This document shows, in pieces, positions 7,821-16,118 of a stretch of DNA of 34,264 bases. The stretch covers positions 1 through 34,264 of the forward strand of contig JACZVU010000010.1 of NCBI GenBank assembly GCA_022572485.1, read 5' to 3'. Source of the DNA: Myxococcales bacterium. Its GTDB lineage: Bacteria > Myxococcota_A > UBA9160 > SMWR01. The position numbers and the translations under genes were made by a program. Position 1 is the first letter of the stretch. Each line of letters begins with the position of its first letter. Under the pieces are notes generated by a model. It did no database searches. It was not told where the DNA came from and saw only the letters and a program-made list of their open reading frames with translations.

Positions 7821-9605
7821 GTGCCCCAGGCCTCGCCACGACGGTCGCTCCCGGTATTCGATCCGGCGCCCCACGAACGCGAGCTGGTGGCCATCGTCGA
7901 AGAGATCGCGGGTGCCCCGAATCTCGACTCGCGCGGGCTGGATCGGATCCTCAAGCGCCATCCCAGGCGGGGCCGGGGTCTCTTCTCGCGCAGCGAGATC
8001 ATCGCCGGCTTTCGGCACTTCGCACCCCAGAACGATTGGCAGGTCGACGCCGACGGGTTCGTCGAAGCCCTCCGGCTTCGACCGGTTCGCACACAAAGTG
8101 GCGTCACCCCGGTCACGGTCCTGACGAAGCCGTATCCTTGTCCCGGCCGCTGCATCTTCTGCCCCGACGACGTTCGTATGCCCAAGAGCTATCTCTCCGC
8201 CGAACCGGGAGCACAGCGGGCCGAGAACAACGGATTCGATCCCTACCGCCAGACCTGGAGTCGGCTTGCGACGTACCACAGCATCGGACATCCCGTGGAC
8301 AAGGTGGAGCTGATCGTCCTGGGCGGCACCTGGTCGTTCTATCCCCCCGCCTACCAGATCGGGTTCGTGAAGCGGTGCTTCGATGCCCTCAACGATTTTG
8401 GCGAGGGGGTGGATCGCGGGGGTTCCGAGGGCGGCATCGATTGCGCCTGGAGCGAGCTCGAGTCCGCCCAGCGGCAGAACGAGACCTCCGCATGCCGATG
8501 CGTCGGACTCTCGGTGGAGACGCGCCCCGATTATCTGACTGAGAGTGAGGTGCTGCGGATCCGGCGCCTGGGCGGCACCAAGGTCCAGATCGGGATCCAG
8601 AGCCTGTCGGACCGGGTCCTGAGCCAGAACCGCCGCGGCCACGACGTGGCGGCCACCCGCCGCGCCTTCCGACGGCTGCGTGGGGCGGGCTTCAAGATCC
8701 ACGCCCACTGGATGCCCAACCTCTACGGGTCGTCGCCCGTCGAAGACATGGCCCAGTTTGCCCAACTATTCGAAGATCCGGACTTCCGACCCGACGAGCT
8801 CAAGATCTATCCCTGCAGCCTGATCGAGAGCGCGGAGCTGATGAAGGTCTACCAGCGCGGAGACTGGCGCCCCTACACGCGCGACGAACTGCTCGAGGTG
8901 CTGGAGACGTGCCTGGAGCGCGTGCCGCGATATTGCCGGCTCACCCGGGTGATCCGTGACTTTTCCTCCGCGGATATCGTCGCCGGCAACCGGACGGCCA
9001 ATTTGCGGGAGGTAGCGGAGGCTCGACTCCGGGAGCGCGGGGTCACCAGCCGGGAGATCCGCAGCCGTGAGATCCGGGGCCGGTCGGTGCGTCGGGACGA
9101 TCTGCGCCCGATGGCCACGGAATACGAGACGTCCATCGGTGTCGAGGTGTTTCTCGAATTCGTCACCCCCGACGATCGGATCGCCGCCTTTCTCCGCCTC
9201 TCGCTGCCGCGGGTTCCGTCATTCGTCGGGGAAGTTCGGAACCGTGCGCTCGTGCGCGAAGTTCACGTCTACGGCTCTTCCCTGGCGCTTGGCGGTCGAC
9301 GGGCGGGTCGAGCGCAGCACTTGGGTCTCGGACGGGCCCTGCTCGAACAAGCGCAGGCGAGGGCCCAGGAGGCTGGATTCGACGGCCTCGCCGTCATCTC
9401 GGCGGTTGGCACCCGCGAGTACTACCGCCGTTTCGGCTTCCGCGACGGGGCGCTCTACCAGCACTTGACGCTGGTGCGGCAGACTCCGGCTCCGGGCTAC
9501 GGCTTGCGGAATTCGAGGGCGTCGCCGGAGGCGCTCACGTCGACCCGAACCGTCGAGCCCTCGGCGAAATCGCCCTCGAGAATGCGCAGGGCCAGGGGAT
9601 CCTGA
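7821..9605 (+). CDS. elp3: Elp3-family tRNA uridine(34) radical SAM / acetyltransferase
   Basis: Elp3 uses a radical SAM cluster and acetyl-CoA to add a carboxymethyl-type group to C5 of wobble uridine in tRNA. From GTG 7821 the protein is 594 aa. It has an N-terminal tRNA-binding region ([20 protein letters not shown]), then the cluster motif [14 protein letters not shown] with Cys107, Cys111 and Cys114. Core Elp3 motifs include [20 protein letters not shown] and [11 protein letters not shown]-terminal GNAT domain ends with [12 protein letters not shown] and [16 protein letters not shown], close to the Elp3 signature. GAGGAG lies only 3 nt before the start, so a slightly different start is possible. 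The last 36 codons run antisense into clpB and extend past the usual Elp3 end. The start lies 12 nt from that of the divergent Trm9-like gene. Confidence 0.92.
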   Translation: MPQASPRRSLPVFDPAPHERELVAIVEEIAGAPNLDSRGLDRILKRHPRRGRGLFSRSEIIAGFRHFAPQNDWQVDADGFVEALRLRPVRTQSGVTPVTVLTKPYPCPGRCIFCPDDVRMPKSYLSAEPGAQRAENNGFDPYRQTWSRLATYHSIGHPVDKVELIVLGGTWSFYPPAYQIGFVKRCFDALNDFGEGVDRGGSEGGIDCAWSELESAQRQNETSACRCVGLSVETRPDYLTESEVLRIRRLGGTKVQIGIQSLSDRVLSQNRRGHDVAATRRAFRRLRGAGFKIHAHWMPNLYGSSPVEDMAQFAQLFEDPDFRPDELKIYPCSLIESAELMKVYQRGDWRPYTRDELLEVLETCLERVPRYCRLTRVIRDFSSADIVAGNRTANLREVAEARLRERGVTSREIRSREIRGRSVRRDDLRPMATEYETSIGVEVFLEFVTPDDRIAAFLRLSLPRVPSFVGEVRNRALVREVHVYGSSLALGGRRAGRAQHLGLGRALLEQAQARAQEAGFDGLAVISAVGTREYYRRFGFRDGALYQHLTLVRQTPAPGYGLRNSRASPEALTSTRTVEPSAKSPSRMRRARGS

Positions 9606-12088
9606 AGCATTCGCTGGATCACCCGCTTGAGGGGTCGGGCCCCGTAGTGGGGGTCGTAGCCCCGGTCGGCCAGCAGGTTCTTCGCCTCGTCGCTGACCTC
9701 GATCTCGATCCGACGCTCCTCGAGGAGCTTCTGGATCCGCTCCAGCTGGATATCGACGATGCGGCGGATTTCCTCGCGGGCGAGCTGGTGGAACAGGATC
9801 GTCTCGTCGATTCGGTTCAGGAACTCGGGTTTGAAATGCGCGCGCAACGCGTCATGCACCTGCTGTTCCAGTTCCGCGCGCTGACGGCTCTCGTCCAGAT
9901 CGACGATGTATTCACTGCCCACGTTCGAGGTCATGATGAGGACCGTGTTGCGGAAGTCGACGGTTCGGCCGTGACCGTCGGTCAAACGGCCGTCGTCCAG
10001 AATCTGCAGCAGCAGGTTGAAGACATCGGGGTGGGCCTTCTCGATCTCGTCAAACAGGATCACGCTGTAGGGGCGACGGCGCACGGCTTCCGTGAGGGCA
10101 CCGCCCTCGTCGTATCCGACGTAGCCGGGAGGGGCACCGATCAGGCGGGACACCGAGTGCCTCTCCATGTACTCGCTCATGTCGATTTGCACCATGGCGC
10201 GGTCATCATCGAACAGGAACTCGGCGAGCGCGCGCGCCGTTTCCGTCTTCCCCACGCCCGTGGGACCGAGAAAGATGAACGAGCCGATGGGCCGGTTCGG
10301 GTCCTGGAGCCCGGCCCGCGCTCGGCGCACGGCAGAGGCGACCGCCCGGAGCGCATGGTCCTGACCGACCACTCGCGCGCGCAGCTTCTCCTCCATCGAG
10401 AGCAGCTTCTCCTGCTCTCCTTCGACCATCCGGCTCACCGGGATTCCGGTCCACTGGGCCACGATCTCCGCGATCTCGTCCGCGGTGACCTCCTCGGACA
10501 GCAGCGAACCTTCTTTCTGTAGCTCGGCCAGCCGATTCTGCTCGGACTCGAGATCTTTCTCCAGCTGCACCAGCTCGCCGTATCGGATCTCGGCCGCGCG
10601 CTCCAGGTTGGCCGCCCGTTCCGTCCGCTTGAGCTCGGCGTTGAGATCCTCCCTGCGCTCCTTGAGCTCGCGCACCCGGGCGATTCCGTTCTTCTCGTTC
10701 TCCCATCGCGCCTTCATCCCGCCGCGCTCGTCGCGGAGCGCGGCGATCTCCTGCTGCACCCGTTGGTTCCGATCAGCACTCGCCGGGTCGCTCTCCTTCT
10801 TCAGGGCCTCGCGCTCGACCTCGAGTTGCACCAGCCTGCGTTCGAGCTGGTCCAGCTCCTCGGGCATCGAGTCGATCTGGACCCGGATCCGCGCCGCCGC
10901 TTCGTCGACCAGGTCGATTGCCTTGTCCGGGAGGAAACGCCCCGCGATGTAGCGGTTCGAAAGCGCCGCCGCCGACACGAGGGCCGCGTCCTGGATGCGG
11001 ACCCCGTGATGCACCTCGTATCGCTCCTTGAGTCCGCGGAGAATCGAGATGGTGTCCTCGACGCTGGGCTCGCCGACGAAGATGGGCTGAAATCGCCGCG
11101 CGAGGGCCGCGTCCTTCTCTACGTGCTTGCGATACTCGTCGAGTGTGGTCGCACCGATACAGCGCAGCTCGCCCCGGGCCAGGGCGGGCTTCAACAGGTT
11201 CGCGGCATCGGAGGACCCTTCGGCCGCTCCGGCTCCGACGATCGTGTGGAGTTCGTCGATGAACACGATGATGTGTCCGTCGGCCTCGGCGACCTCGCGC
11301 AAAACCGCCTTGAGCCGGTCTTCGAACTCGCCCCGGTATTTGGAGCCGGCGATCAGGGCGCCGATGTCGAGGGCCACCAGACGCCGGTCCTCGAGGGAAG
11401 CGGGAACGTCGCCGACGACGATCCGCTGGGCCAGACCCTCCGCGATGGCGGTCTTGCCGACCCCGGGCTCGCCGATCAGGATCGGATTGTTCTTGGTGCG
11501 GCGCGAGAGGATCTGGATCAGCCGGCGAATCTCCTCGTCGCGTCCCACCACCGGGTCGATCTTGCCAAGGCGCGCCGCGTCGGTGAGGTCGCGGCTGAAC
11601 TTGGCCAGGGCCTGGTACTTCGACTCGGGATCGGGATCCGTGACCCGCGCGCCGCCGCGGACTGAGGCCAGCGCCTTGAGCAGCGACTCGCGGGTGGCCC
11701 CGACTTCGCGCAGCATACGGCCGGCGGGCTCGTCGCTGTGGACGGCGATAGCCAGGAGCAGATGTTCGGTGGATACGAATTCGTCCTTCAGAGCGTCGGC
11801 TTCGGCGACGGCCGTCTCGAGGACCCGGGAGGTGGCCCGGCTGATCTGAGCCAGCGCGCCGCCGGTGACCTTCGGTGCCCGCTCGAGCAGCTTCTCGAGC
11901 TCACTCCGAAGCAGGTCGATCGGGGCGCCGAGCTTCTGGAGCACCGGCACCGTGCTGCCCTGGGGCTGACCCAGCAGGGCCTGGAGCAAGTGAGCGGGCA
12001 GGATCTCGCTGTGGCCTCGGGAGGAGGCGAGGGATTGCGCCTCGGCGAGGGCCTCCTGGCTCTTGATCGTGAGCTTGTCCATTCGCAT
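9497..12088 (-). CDS. clpB: ATP-dependent disaggregase ClpB (Hsp104 family)
   Basis: ClpB hexamers pull polypeptides out of heat-induced aggregates together with DnaK. At 863 aa from ATG 12088 it matches E. coli ClpB (857 aa). In order: the Clp N domain ([14 protein letters not shown] onward), a first AAA+ module with Walker A GEPGVGKT (206-213) and IVFIDELH, the coiled-coil middle domain (about 390-520, many charged heptads), and a second AAA+ module with Walker A GPTGVGKT and the D2-small domain. The ClpP-docking loop of ClpA/ClpX is not apparent, as expected. Starts at 12106 (GTG) or 12082 (ATG) are possible. No CIRCE element is present upstream, but two inverted repeats are. The 3' end overlaps elp3 by 109 nt. 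Confidence 0.97.
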   Translation of the reverse strand: MRMDKLTIKSQEALAEAQSLASSRGHSEILPAHLLQALLGQPQGSTVPVLQKLGAPIDLLRSELEKLLERAPKVTGGALAQISRATSRVLETAVAEADALKDEFVSTEHLLLAIAVHSDEPAGRMLREVGATRESLLKALASVRGGARVTDPDPESKYQALAKFSRDLTDAARLGKIDPVVGRDEEIRRLIQILSRRTKNNPILIGEPGVGKTAIAEGLAQRIVVGDVPASLEDRRLVALDIGALIAGSKYRGEFEDRLKAVLREVAEADGHIIVFIDELHTIVGAGAAEGSSDAANLLKPALARGELRCIGATTLDEYRKHVEKDAALARRFQPIFVGEPSVEDTISILRGLKERYEVHHGVRIQDAALVSAAALSNRYIAGRFLPDKAIDLVDEAAARIRVQIDSMPEELDQLERRLVQLEVEREALKKESDPASADRNQRVQQEIAALRDERGGMKARWENEKNGIARVRELKERREDLNAELKRTERAANLERAAEIRYGELVQLEKDLESEQNRLAELQKEGSLLSEEVTADEIAEIVAQWTGIPVSRMVEGEQEKLLSMEEKLRARVVGQDHALRAVASAVRRARAGLQDPNRPIGSFIFLGPTGVGKTETARALAEFLFDDDRAMVQIDMSEYMERHSVSRLIGAPPGYVGYDEGGALTEAVRRRPYSVILFDEIEKAHPDVFNLLLQILDDGRLTDGHGRTVDFRNTVLIMTSNVGSEYIVDLDESRQRAELEQQVHDALRAHFKPEFLNRIDETILFHQLAREEIRRIVDIQLERIQKLLEERRIEIEVSDEAKNLLADRGYDPHYGARPLKRVIQRMLQDPLALRILEGDFAEGSTVRVDVSASGDALEFRKP

Positions 12089-12114
12089 TGGGACAAGCCT
12101 AAGCACGGCCGGTG

Positions 12115-12145
12115 CCCCGGCAAGGGAGACGGTGCCATGCCGGGG
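12115..12145 (-). repeat. Inverted repeat upstream of clpB (operator-like)
   Basis: A perfect 8-bp inverted repeat, CCCCGGCA (12115-12122) and TGCCGGGG (12138-12145), has a 15-nt spacer. It begins 27 bp upstream of the clpB start, where a repressor could act or a leader hairpin could form. It does not match the HrcA CIRCE consensus, and no sigma-32 promoter is evident. In a region this GC-rich the repeat may be chance. Confidence 0.3.
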
Positions 12146-12174
12146 TGCTGCGCGCGGGTGTGGGATCGGGGGCT

Positions 12175-12208
12175 GCTAGGAGGCCGACTCGAGAGTCGGC
12201 CTCCTAGC
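12175..12208. repeat. Perfect 16-bp palindrome with 2-nt loop
   Basis: GCTAGGAGGCCGACTC, then GA, then its exact reverse complement. On the minus strand it lies 31 nt past the stop of the upstream coding fragment and about 90 nt before clpB. That is a terminator position, but no T run follows on either strand. It may be a hairpin-type 3' processing or termination signal, an operator, or the scar of a mobile element. Confidence 0.8.
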
Positions 12209-12239
12209 CGTGAGGCGGAGCCGAACGAAGTTCATCGAG

Positions 12240-12326
12240 CTAGCACATGATGAAGCCGCCGTTGGGCGAGAGCCACTGGCGCGTGACCAAGATGCTCTCA
12301 TCGCCGTCTATCCGCGCGAAGGGAGC
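12240..12326 (-). pseudogene. 3' coding fragment downstream of the FAD oxidoreductase
   Basis: Past the stop of the oxidoreductase, in another frame, 28 codons with strong G/C third positions read APFARIDGDESILVTRQWLS then PNGGFIMC and end at TAG (12242-12240). The frame runs upstream only to about 12371, overlapping the oxidoreductase end, and has no usable start. It looks like the C-terminus of a lost or truncated gene. The ILVTRQWLSPNGG stretch faintly recalls the end of PAS-type sensor domains, which is not enough to name it. Chance open frames occur at this GC content, so this is tentative. Confidence 0.35.
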
Positions 12327-12327
12327 G

Positions 12328-13710
12328 TCACGCTCGGTCGCGGATGAACTGTCGTCCGACTCCGAATCGGGTCAACAGCGTCTTGAAGACGGGAATGGCG
12401 ACATTTCTCACCCACTGCGGACCCGCATAGGGGATCTTTCGATTCACGATTGCATGCTCGGTGAACGCGTTGCGCTCGCCCGCCATGAGGTCCGCGATGA
12501 TGCGGCCCGCCGTCTGTGTGGTGGGTACGCCCTCGAAGAAACCAACACCGTAGTAGACGTTCTTGTGCTCTCCGATCACTCCGACAGATGGGGTGAGATC
12601 GCGCGTGCCCGACATGGTTCCGCCCCACGAGTGGTCGATCTCGATCCCCTCCAGCTGCGGAAACGTGGTGAGCAGATCCTTGATCAGCAGGTCCCTCACC
12701 GAGGCATTGAACCCCGAACTCAGTCCGTCGTTCTTGTAATAGGGATAGTCGGATCCGCCGATTACGATTCTCCCATCCGCTGAAGGAGCCGCGTAGTTGA
12801 ACTGCGCGCGCAAGTCTCCGAAGCCTCGCCGCTGGTTCAGGCCGATCGATTCCCACTGCTCCCGGCTCAGGGGTTGCGTGGCGATGATGTAGCTGCAGAG
12901 CGGAAAGATCCGATTCCGGAACAATCCCAGCTTGGGAGAGTATGCGTTCATGGCGAGGACGATGACCGGGGCATCGATTCGGCCCCGCTCCGTCTCGACT
13001 CGGTGAACCTTCCCGGGGACGATGCGCGTGACGATGCTTTTCTCCCTGATTTCCACACCGCGCTCCTCGACGACCCGCTTCATGCCGCGGGCCAGCTTGG
13101 CCGGATTGAGGGTGGCGTTGTGCGGGAGCAGCAGGCCCGCGACGAAGCGGGGGGATCGGATCTCCGCCTCGAGACTCGCCCCCTGAAGCAGGGTCGACTC
13201 GAGGCCGAATGCCTTCATCTGCTGTGCGGTGTCTTCGAGCCAGCGCGCCTCTTGCTCCGTCATGGCGAGCGACAGCATGCCGTTTTCCATCAGATCACAA
13301 TCGACGCCGTACTCGTTCACCAGCCTCTTGATTTGTTTCAAGCCGTAGAAGCTCACATCGACCATCTTCTGGGTGCTCTCGTCGTCCAGATTCGTCGAGT
13401 CGCCCAACAGGTCGCTGGTGACACAGAAGCCGCCATTGCGGCCGCTGGCCCCGTACCCGCAACAGGCTCCTTCGAGCAGGGTGATCTTCTTGTCGGGAAA
13501 GCTTTGATGGATGTGGAACGCAGACGATAGGCCCATGTAGCCGCCGCCAATGATCACGATGTCCGCCTTGTGGTTGCCTCGCAGCGGCTCGTTGATCGTT
13601 TCGTTCTCCAGATTGGCGGCCTTGAACCAGAAATTGTCGATGGAGTATTCGTACAGGTCCGAGGGCCGGAGGTTCTTCCCAGAGGATGTTCGTCTCGAGA
13701 AGTACTCCAC
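12328..13710 (-). CDS. FAD-dependent amine/amino-acid oxidoreductase (DAO family, PuuB-like)
   Basis: This 460-aa flavoprotein of the DadA/PuuB family would oxidise an amine or N-alkylated amino acid; the substrate is not determinable. The dinucleotide-binding motif DIVIIGGGYMGLSSA is near residues 50-64, followed by GYGASGRNGGF, typical of gamma-glutamylputrescine and related oxidases. The C-terminal GGTMSGTRDLTPSVG and GVGFFEGVPTTQTAGRI form the second FAD-contact region. GTG 13710 is chosen because AGGAGG lies 7-12 nt upstream; a TTG at 13743 would add 11 residues. Codon use (AGA, ACA, TCT, CTA) is less GC-biased than in neighbours, and the gene has no pathway partners nearby. Together with the 3' fragment beside it, this suggests acquisition. 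Confidence 0.88.
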   Translation of the reverse strand: MEYFSRRTSSGKNLRPSDLYEYSIDNFWFKAANLENETINEPLRGNHKADIVIIGGGYMGLSSAFHIHQSFPDKKITLLEGACCGYGASGRNGGFCVTSDLLGDSTNLDDESTQKMVDVSFYGLKQIKRLVNEYGVDCDLMENGMLSLAMTEQEARWLEDTAQQMKAFGLESTLLQGASLEAEIRSPRFVAGLLLPHNATLNPAKLARGMKRVVEERGVEIREKSIVTRIVPGKVHRVETERGRIDAPVIVLAMNAYSPKLGLFRNRIFPLCSYIIATQPLSREQWESIGLNQRRGFGDLRAQFNYAAPSADGRIVIGGSDYPYYKNDGLSSGFNASVRDLLIKDLLTTFPQLEGIEIDHSWGGTMSGTRDLTPSVGVIGEHKNVYYGVGFFEGVPTTQTAGRIIADLMAGERNAFTEHAIVNRKIPYAGPQWVRNVAIPVFKTLLTRFGVGRQFIRDRA

Positions 13711-13743
13711 GTCGATGCCCCTCCTGATGTCGTTGTATCTCAA

Positions 13744-13752
13744 ATTTTACCA
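13744..13752 (-). promoter_or_regulatory. Extended -10 promoter of the FAD oxidoreductase
   Basis: On the minus strand TGG-TAAAAT (13752-13744) fits an extended -10 (TGnTATAAT) with one mismatch in the hexamer. It would start transcription about 27 nt before the GTG start, just ahead of AGGAGG. No good -35 is seen, which extended -10 promoters tolerate. It is one of the few AT-rich spots in the region. Confidence 0.45.
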
Positions 13753-13907
13753 CAGCGCGTGGCGCCGAGATCGGGCGGGCCGTGGCGCCAACGCTAGAAT
13801 TCCGGCTTCAACGTGCCGCCTGAGCGAATGACTGCCTGGAGCAGAGCCTCGGTTCACGCTCGCCGCCGCGATGTTCGCTCGGGAAATTTCTGCGCTTGGG
13901 GTCTTGG

Positions 13908-14672
13908 GTGAACGAGCAGAGCAGGGTCGCTGATATCGTCGAGGCGCTGGGCCTCCCGCCGAGCGGAGCACTCGTCGCGATCGTCGGCGGTGGGGGCAAG
14001 AGCAGCCTGATGTTCGAACTCGCCAAGCGGCTTCCGGGCCGCGGCGTGATGACGACCACGACGCGAATCTTCTCCGAGCAGATGAGCGGTGCGGCGGAAG
14101 TCTGCACGCTGGCCGACGCAGACTGGCGGACGCGACTCGACGCATTCGAGTCGGGTCTGTTGGTGGTCGGGCGCGTCGAGGGGGAGCGCGCGGTGGGTGT
14201 GCGGCCCGAGCTGCCCGCGGAGATGCTCGCGCATCCGCGCGTCGACTGGGTGATCGTCGAGGCCGACGGCTCGCGGATGCTGCCCGTCAAGGCGCCGGCA
14301 CCGCACGAGCCGATGATTCCCATCGGCACGACGCTGCTCGTGCCCGTCGTGGGCATCGATGCACTCTTGAAACCGATTGCTGAGATCGCGCATCGACCCG
14401 AGCGGGTGAGCGCGATTGCGGGGCTCTCGATCGAAGACACCTTGACGCCCGCCGCGCTGGCGCGTTTGATCACTTCACCCGAAGGTGGCTTGAAGGGCGC
14501 TGCATCGGCAGGGCGTACAGTGGTTCTGATCAACAAGGTGGAGTCCGCGTCTGAGTTTGCGATCGCCCGAGAGGTTGCGGAAGGAATTCTGCGTGATTCT
14601 GCGGTCGAGCGCGTTGCGATGGGTGCGCTGCTGAGTGCTGAAGGTGCGGGCTGGGAGGTCTGCTCGCGCTGA
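13908..14672 (+). CDS. yqeC: YqeC family selenium-dependent molybdenum hydroxylase accessory protein
   Basis: YqeC is a P-loop-like protein found with selenium-dependent molybdenum hydroxylases that carry labile, non-selenocysteine selenium. Its exact reaction is not established. Visible family marks are IVGGGGKSSLMFELAKRLPG near the N-terminus, MTTTTRIF, WVIVEADGSRMLPVKAPAPHEP in the middle, and VVLINKVE. At 254 aa it is the expected size. The start is GTG 13908, overlapping by GTGA the stop of an upstream 27-codon frame; TTG 13896 is possible. The usual partners (yqeB, selD, xdh-type hydroxylases, mocA) are not in the window, so the gene is isolated. It converges on rarA with a 15-nt gap. 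Confidence 0.85.
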   Translation: MNEQSRVADIVEALGLPPSGALVAIVGGGGKSSLMFELAKRLPGRGVMTTTTRIFSEQMSGAAEVCTLADADWRTRLDAFESGLLVVGRVEGERAVGVRPELPAEMLAHPRVDWVIVEADGSRMLPVKAPAPHEPMIPIGTTLLVPVVGIDALLKPIAEIAHRPERVSAIAGLSIEDTLTPAALARLITSPEGGLKGAASAGRTVVLINKVESASEFAIAREVAEGILRDSAVERVAMGALLSAEGAGWEVCSR

Positions 14673-14687
14673 TCGTTCGGCGTGGCG

Positions 14688-16064
14688 TCACGGTTCGCTT
14701 TTTTCGCCAGACAAATTTCCGCTCTTGCGCTGTTGCCGCCAATCGGCCAGGCGGCGGGCGATTTCAGACTCTGCGCCTTCGCGGCTGGGCTCGTAGAAGG
14801 CCGGCTGCCCGAGTTCGTCCGGCAGATTCCGCGCGACCACGAGTTGCCCTGGAGTCTCGTGGGGGTACGTGTAGCCGCTGCCATACCCCATCCCCTTCAT
14901 GAGTGCGGTTGGGGCATTGCGCAGATGGAGCGGGACCGGAAGCGATCCGTGCTTGCGTACCGCGTCGATTGCGCGGTTGATTCCGAGGTAGGATGCGTTG
15001 CTCTTGGGTGCGCAGGCGAGGAAGGTCACCGCTTGCCCGAGCGGGATGCGACCCTCAGGCATGCCGATCCGCTCGACGGCCCAATACGCCGAGGTTGCGA
15101 CTCCCAGCGCTTGGGGGTCCGCGTTGCCGATATCCTCGGATGCAAAAATGACCAACCGCCGCGCGACGAAGAGCGGATCCTCCCCCGCGACGAGCATGCG
15201 CGCCGCGTAGTAGAGGGCCGCGTCCGGATCGCTCGCGCGCAGGCTCTTGATCAGCGCGGAGACGACGTTGTAGTGCTCCTCTCGATCCCGGTCGTGGAGC
15301 AACAGACGCTGGCCCGCGGCCTCTTCAATGGTCCCGAGCGAGAGCGCCGCGCCGCGTTGGGCGGTGCGGAGGTGGACCACCGTGGCGGCTTCCAGCAATC
15401 CGAGCGCGCGGCGCGCATCGCCATCGGCGGCGTGGGCGATCGCCGCCACGACGTCGTCTTCTAGCGTGACGCCGAGTTTGCCGAGCCCGCGGGTTTCGTC
15501 GAGCGCCGCGCGGCGGATGAGCGACTCGAGGGCGCCGCCGTCCAGGCGCGACAGCGTGAAGACCCGGCAGCGCGAGAGCAAGGGTGCGTTGATCTCGAAC
15601 GAGGGATTCTCGGTGGTAGCGCCGATCAGTGTCACCGTGCCGGATTCTACGTGCGGGAGCAGGGAGTCCTGCTGCGCGCGATTCAAGCGGTGCAACTCGT
15701 CGAGAAAGAGCACCGTGCGCCGCTCGATTCGGCGCGCGCGCTGCACGATGTTGCGAATCTCCTTGACGCCGGCCATGACGGCCGAGAGCGGCTCGAAGTG
15801 AGCGCCGGAATGGACGGCGAGCAGTCGCGCGAGTGTCGTCTTGCCGCAACCCGGCGGCCCCCAGAGAATCAGCGAGGGGAGGGTGCTCGCCTCCGCGAGA
15901 GATCGCAGCGCGGCACCGTCGCCGAGCAGGTGATCTTGCCCGAGCACTTCGTCGAGGCTCTGGGGCCTCATGCGCTCCGCGAGCGGGGCGTGTGCGTCCA
16001 GCGGGGCGACATCCGAACGGAAGGGCTCTGTGGGGAAAAGATTCAGAGAATCTTCGGAGGACAT
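14688..16064 (-). CDS. rarA: Replication-associated recombination protein A (RarA/MgsA)
   Basis: RarA is a AAA+ ATPase of the clamp-loader clade that acts at stalled replication forks with SSB. Its homologues are Mgs1 and WRNIP1. The 458-aa protein shows LAERMRPQSLDEVLGQDHLL, Walker A WGPPGCGKTT (68-77), Walker B LFLDELHR, sensor 1 IGATTENPSFEIN and the arginine finger in LLSRCRVF. The C-terminal tetramerisation region is typical: EEHYNVVSALIKSLR, then ASEDIGNADPQAL, then GYTYPHE. The start is ATG 16064, 54 nt from the divergent nadK start, so both promoters must share that short gap. Confidence 0.95.
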   Translation of the reverse strand: MSSEDSLNLFPTEPFRSDVAPLDAHAPLAERMRPQSLDEVLGQDHLLGDGAALRSLAEASTLPSLILWGPPGCGKTTLARLLAVHSGAHFEPLSAVMAGVKEIRNIVQRARRIERRTVLFLDELHRLNRAQQDSLLPHVESGTVTLIGATTENPSFEINAPLLSRCRVFTLSRLDGGALESLIRRAALDETRGLGKLGVTLEDDVVAAIAHAADGDARRALGLLEAATVVHLRTAQRGAALSLGTIEEAAGQRLLLHDRDREEHYNVVSALIKSLRASDPDAALYYAARMLVAGEDPLFVARRLVIFASEDIGNADPQALGVATSAYWAVERIGMPEGRIPLGQAVTFLACAPKSNASYLGINRAIDAVRKHGSLPVPLHLRNAPTALMKGMGYGSGYTYPHETPGQLVVARNLPDELGQPAFYEPSREGAESEIARRLADWRQQRKSGNLSGEKSEP

Positions 16065-16118
16065 GCGAGGATGCTAGCAACGTGGGATAGTTCCCGGGCA
16101 TCCCCGCAGAGAGTGTCC

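Noticed and set aside
7809..8765. Upstream extension of the Trm9-like frame to 585 codons
   Set aside because: The extension is antisense to the conserved radical SAM core of elp3 and has no protein-like features.
12089..12180. CIRCE or sigma-32 promoter before clpB
   Set aside because: No TTAGCACTC-N9-GAGTGCTAA and no CTTGAA...CCCCAT pair could be found.
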